Translations under genes and position numbers: made by a program
The notes under the pieces: model-generated
What the model saw: only the letters and a program-made list of their open reading frames with translations
Database searches by the model: none
Told to the model about the DNA's origin: nothing
Shown here: positions 5,101 through 6,675 of the stretch, one piece after another
Layout: each line of letters starts with the position of its first letter
Numbering within the stretch: position 1 is the first letter of the stretch
NCBI GenBank assembly: GCA_021647685.1
Contig: JAKIUH010000255.1
Location: 1 to 6,675 of the forward strand
Direction of reading: 5' to 3'
Source of the DNA: Bacteroidales bacterium
Lineage (GTDB): Bacteria > Bacteroidota > Bacteroidia > Bacteroidales > NBLH01
DNA length: 6,675 nt

Positions 5101-6675
5101 AAAATGACCGTTTTTGTTTGTAAGCAAGCTTGAAATCAAAATGTTTTCAACTTTTCCGGTTTTGTAATTTTCCTTTTTTTCATAAATTTTTACTTGAACA
5201 TTTTCCATAGGACTTCCTGATTTTCTGTCAATCAGGTAATATTCCAAATTGCCGTTCGGGAGCTTTTTGCTGATGTATGACAAATTACTTACTCTAAAAT
5301 CTGCGTAAGCGGTAATATTATTTTGGTAGCTAAATTGCTTGTTATTGGCTACAAAAATTAAATATTTTCCTATAGGCAAACTTTTAAAATGTATTTTTGT
5401 TGTATGTGGATAATAATCATTATTTTGATGCAAAATATGTGTACTTATATTTGTAGTTTTTGCTTGTTTTAAAATTGCTTTATACAGTTCTTTGCCAAAG
5501 TATTTATTTTTTAAATCAGCTAATTTATTTTCTTCTATTTTTGCAATTTTAATATATACCGTATCAATATTTTGGTAATTCAAATCAATATCAAAACTGT
5601 CTTTTGAAATTATGATTTCATTGATTGAAAAATCAAGGCTTTTGGTTAGGATTTTTGATTTCAAGTAGGAACATTGCTTAGCACCAATGGTTCCGGGGTA
5701 TTTATTTATTGCTTCGGTACAAATATTTACTGCTTTAATTCGATTATTATTAAAAGATTTGCCTGATAATTTCGTTTTTTGATTTTGATAATGATATTCT
5801 GCCAATAAATAGTAAAATTCGCTGCATTTTGGGTATTTTTCATATTCTTTAATTAATTTTTGCAGTGCGGCGGGGTATATTTCACTTGTGTTTTTTATCG
5901 ATTTTATTCTTTTTAAATCTGTATATATAATATCATTAATATCTTCGGAGTTCAAGTATTCCTTTACTAATTCTTTATATATTTTCAGCATTAAATATTG
6001 CGGCGAAAGAGTATTTTCTGTTGTTATTGATTGTTTTACAAATTCTTTTGCGGGCAATAAAATTATACTGTCGGGTATTGAAACATTTGCATCATCATTT
6101 AAAGGGCGCCATTGCTTATTTCCTAAAAAATTAAGTGCTTTATACGCTAAAAAATCATAGAGCTTAGTGTTATTGTTTTCTGACTTGTTGCTTTGCATGA
6201 TTATCGTTGCCAAATCATTGGTTTTGATTGCTTGCAATTTTTCTTTTTCGGATAATGATTGCAAAATGTGATGTATTATTTCTTTTCGTAGGCGATTAAG
6301 CGACCAATCTTGTAAATTTTCACAGGGAAGATTTTCAATGCAAATATTATCTTTTATGTGCTGTTGATTATTTTGATAATAATTCAGATATAAATCAACT
6401 ATTAAACTGTGTAAAATATTTTTTAAAGGTAATTTTGCTTTATCGGCTTCTTTTTCGGTGAAGCGAATAATATTTGGTAACGGTTGTTTTAAAAGGCTTT
6501 TTAATTTTATTTGATAAATAATACTTTTATAAATTTCATTGATGTCATTAAAACTGTCGGCTTTTATATATAGTTTTTTGCTTAAAATAAGTGCTTGTTC
6601 ATATTGTTTGCTATTTTCAAGCCGGTCAATATTCTCCCAACTTAACATATCTTGTGCACAAGATTGAAAAATGAT
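2158..6675 (-). CDS. Alpha-2-macroglobulin family protein, 5' end outside the window
   Basis: This gene encodes a large exported protein of the bacterial alpha-2-macroglobulin family, whose characterised members (such as E. coli YfhM) act in the cell envelope and are proposed to trap proteases. Residues are numbered from the ATG at 6648. The order is a helical N-terminus with TPR-like helices (about 255-340), an MG1-like beta domain (341-455), a carboxypeptidase-regulatory-like fold (466-520, DRKSGSPMENVQVKIYE and TNKNGHF), MG2 (558-650, TDKNYYQSGEMLYFKA), further MG domains, the A2M-signature domain (893-985, FFFPTLKSDAKG), a shortened helical thioester-like domain (1085-1340, with NGSWSWF at 1139-1145 and GGFG at 1160-1163), and a C-terminal beta domain (1375-1492). 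No CxEQ thioester motif exists anywhere. The C-terminus looks complete. The frame continues past 6648 to the window edge as IIFQSCAQD, so the true start is outside. At about 1,500 residues it appears shorter than the roughly 1,900-2,000 I recall for Bacteroidota relatives. Protease trapping is inferred, and uncertain without the thioester. Confidence 0.9.
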   Translation of the reverse strand: MIFQSCAQDMLSWENIDRLENSKQYEQALILSKKLYIKADSFNDINEIYKSIIYQIKLKSLLKQPLPNIIRFTEKEADKAKLPLKNILHSLIVDLYLNYYQNNQQHIKDNICIENLPCENLQDWSLNRLRKEIIHHILQSLSEKEKLQAIKTNDLATIIMQSNKSENNNTKLYDFLAYKALNFLGNKQWRPLNDDANVSIPDSIILLPAKEFVKQSITTENTLSPQYLMLKIYKELVKEYLNSEDINDIIYTDLKRIKSIKNTSEIYPAALQKLIKEYEKYPKCSEFYYLLAEYHYQNQKTKLSGKSFNNNRIKAVNICTEAINKYPGTIGAKQCSYLKSKILTKSLDFSINEIIISKDSFDIDLNYQNIDTVYIKIAKIEENKLADLKNKYFGKELYKAILKQAKTTNISTHILHQNNDYYPHTTKIHFKSLPIGKYLIFVANNKQFSYQNNITAYADFRVSNLSYISKKLPNGNLEYYLIDRKSGSPMENVQVKIYEKKENYKTGKVENILISSLLTNKNGHFIIEADKKTSLKNLYLEFKKGKGVLITKQPVLLYPVNNHHQEKIKIEIITDKNYYQSGEMLYFKALALKTDNKTADLIPKLKIPIIIKANKAVLSEKIFTSNEFASISGQFKIPEHVQSGELEIYTPYGSKFVKLNIQPPKNTQKTNISINENRKNNLFKLTKSIRNDTIIFTIDSKEEKLNLLYKLIIDNKTIVSKWLLVSKKQEQIKLPLNKHSSVKVILTSIKNNTLTTSTEEFNRACLNKKLTIEIENFKTENISSSNVSWKIRVHDMQNNPVESELLVFLSEDKSTSLKINRLFNSICSERNKNAWSISANKQQKAKVESQFLNQFLPLPFENIYYLNLYGFRFPKESSKYTGKKVFYKKERKNISVNLPKTEFFFPTLKSDAKGSINLTVNIPKTTNEQYLNILAISKNAQFGYSVKTLSIKKILKIESSKPAFYRTGDLPVISTKLINNSLDTLKGRLRLLLYQNGLKEILQENEESDKYFIIPPKQAVSVSWKIKIPETMNNLKYKIEAKTEQYIDIEQNSFKILNMRRRLNTISDTLIRRQISAGNDTIKTVKYTNIYVNKSIQIVNNLSNTLSKNAIDIFLNYFTNSIKSQYLNNVEDKRLHDLNLLASSQNKNGSWSWFQNMPEDFEISSYILGGFGRMKQLKLIDIQNDINLRRIVLRSIFYLDKEIAEKYSQKNNKTQNYHQQINYLYARSFFTEIPISQRYKPAFEFYRKELEKNYKNLKPDEKLMLAIIAHHNHWQFEQNIKNKIDNKLSEKIKSQYLHHYIEYLFEYNKADSLIKKYFDNLILTTNSSQKSLANTLYILLLNNNYQNTDIKLFSNTNQPVKSIKQLKIKKEIFKIERRKYKKLSDKSSVSIGDTLTIKIIIKSKKQLKYLRIEDNYAAAYLPIKLSNKQLHKNQLIYYQDKDTACINYYIYQLNKGVNIIEYQAIVKNAGQYTDKAISIRQIYNENNSVSSGKEHIIRVQYDNNW
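6649..6675 (-). other. End of an export signal (signal peptide or lipobox) of the macroglobulin
   Basis: Read on the minus strand from the window edge toward 6649, the nine codons in frame with the macroglobulin gene give I-I-F-Q-S-C-A-Q-D and contain no stop. A hydrophobic run followed by S-C-A then Q-D fits signal peptidase I cleavage after Ala. The Cys in F-Q-S-C could alternatively be a relaxed lipobox cysteine, which would make the protein a lipoprotein. The first visible Met (6648) directly follows and is therefore probably internal. The rest of the signal is not in the window. Confidence 0.7.

Noticed and set aside
2158..6675. Pairing of the macroglobulin with a penicillin-binding protein 1C gene
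   Set aside because: This is a known neighbour pair in other bacteria, but no such gene is in the window. The 3' side is occupied by a convergent symporter and the 5' side is outside the window.

Overview
The window is AT-rich DNA (roughly 30% G+C by eye) most consistent with a member of the Bacteroidota. Three things point that way. The large minus-strand protein follows the architecture of the long alpha-2-macroglobulin-like proteins typical of that phylum. The proteins are rich in Lys, Asn and Ile. The intergenic DNA carries 'ATCTGTG...AATCTGTGG' and 'TTGTTAAA/TTGAATTG' repeats of a kind I remember from Bacteroidota genomes. I cannot assign a genus.

Layout. Bases 1-546 hold no credible gene. 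They contain two degenerate copies of a composite palindromic repeat (about 18-103 and 356-448), an extra copy of one component (252-287) and several separate small palindromes. Bases 547-1956 (+) encode a complete sodium-coupled glutamate/aspartate or dicarboxylate symporter (469 aa) with an enlarged TM1-TM2 loop. Bases 1957-2157 lie between convergent genes and contain a ~53-55 bp imperfect direct repeat, one copy of which runs to the end of the next gene. Bases 2158-6675 (-) encode an alpha-2-macroglobulin family protein. Its C-terminus is complete, but its 5' end leaves the window: the frame stays open past the first visible ATG and reads like the end of an export signal.

The two genes converge, so they are not an operon and nothing here ties their functions together. 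One is an inner-membrane nutrient transporter. The other is an exported, envelope-located macroglobulin. The most notable points are the absence of the thioester motif and the shortened thioester-domain region in the macroglobulin, its missing true start, and the two unrelated repeat systems flanking the symporter gene. I see no clearly new multi-gene system.
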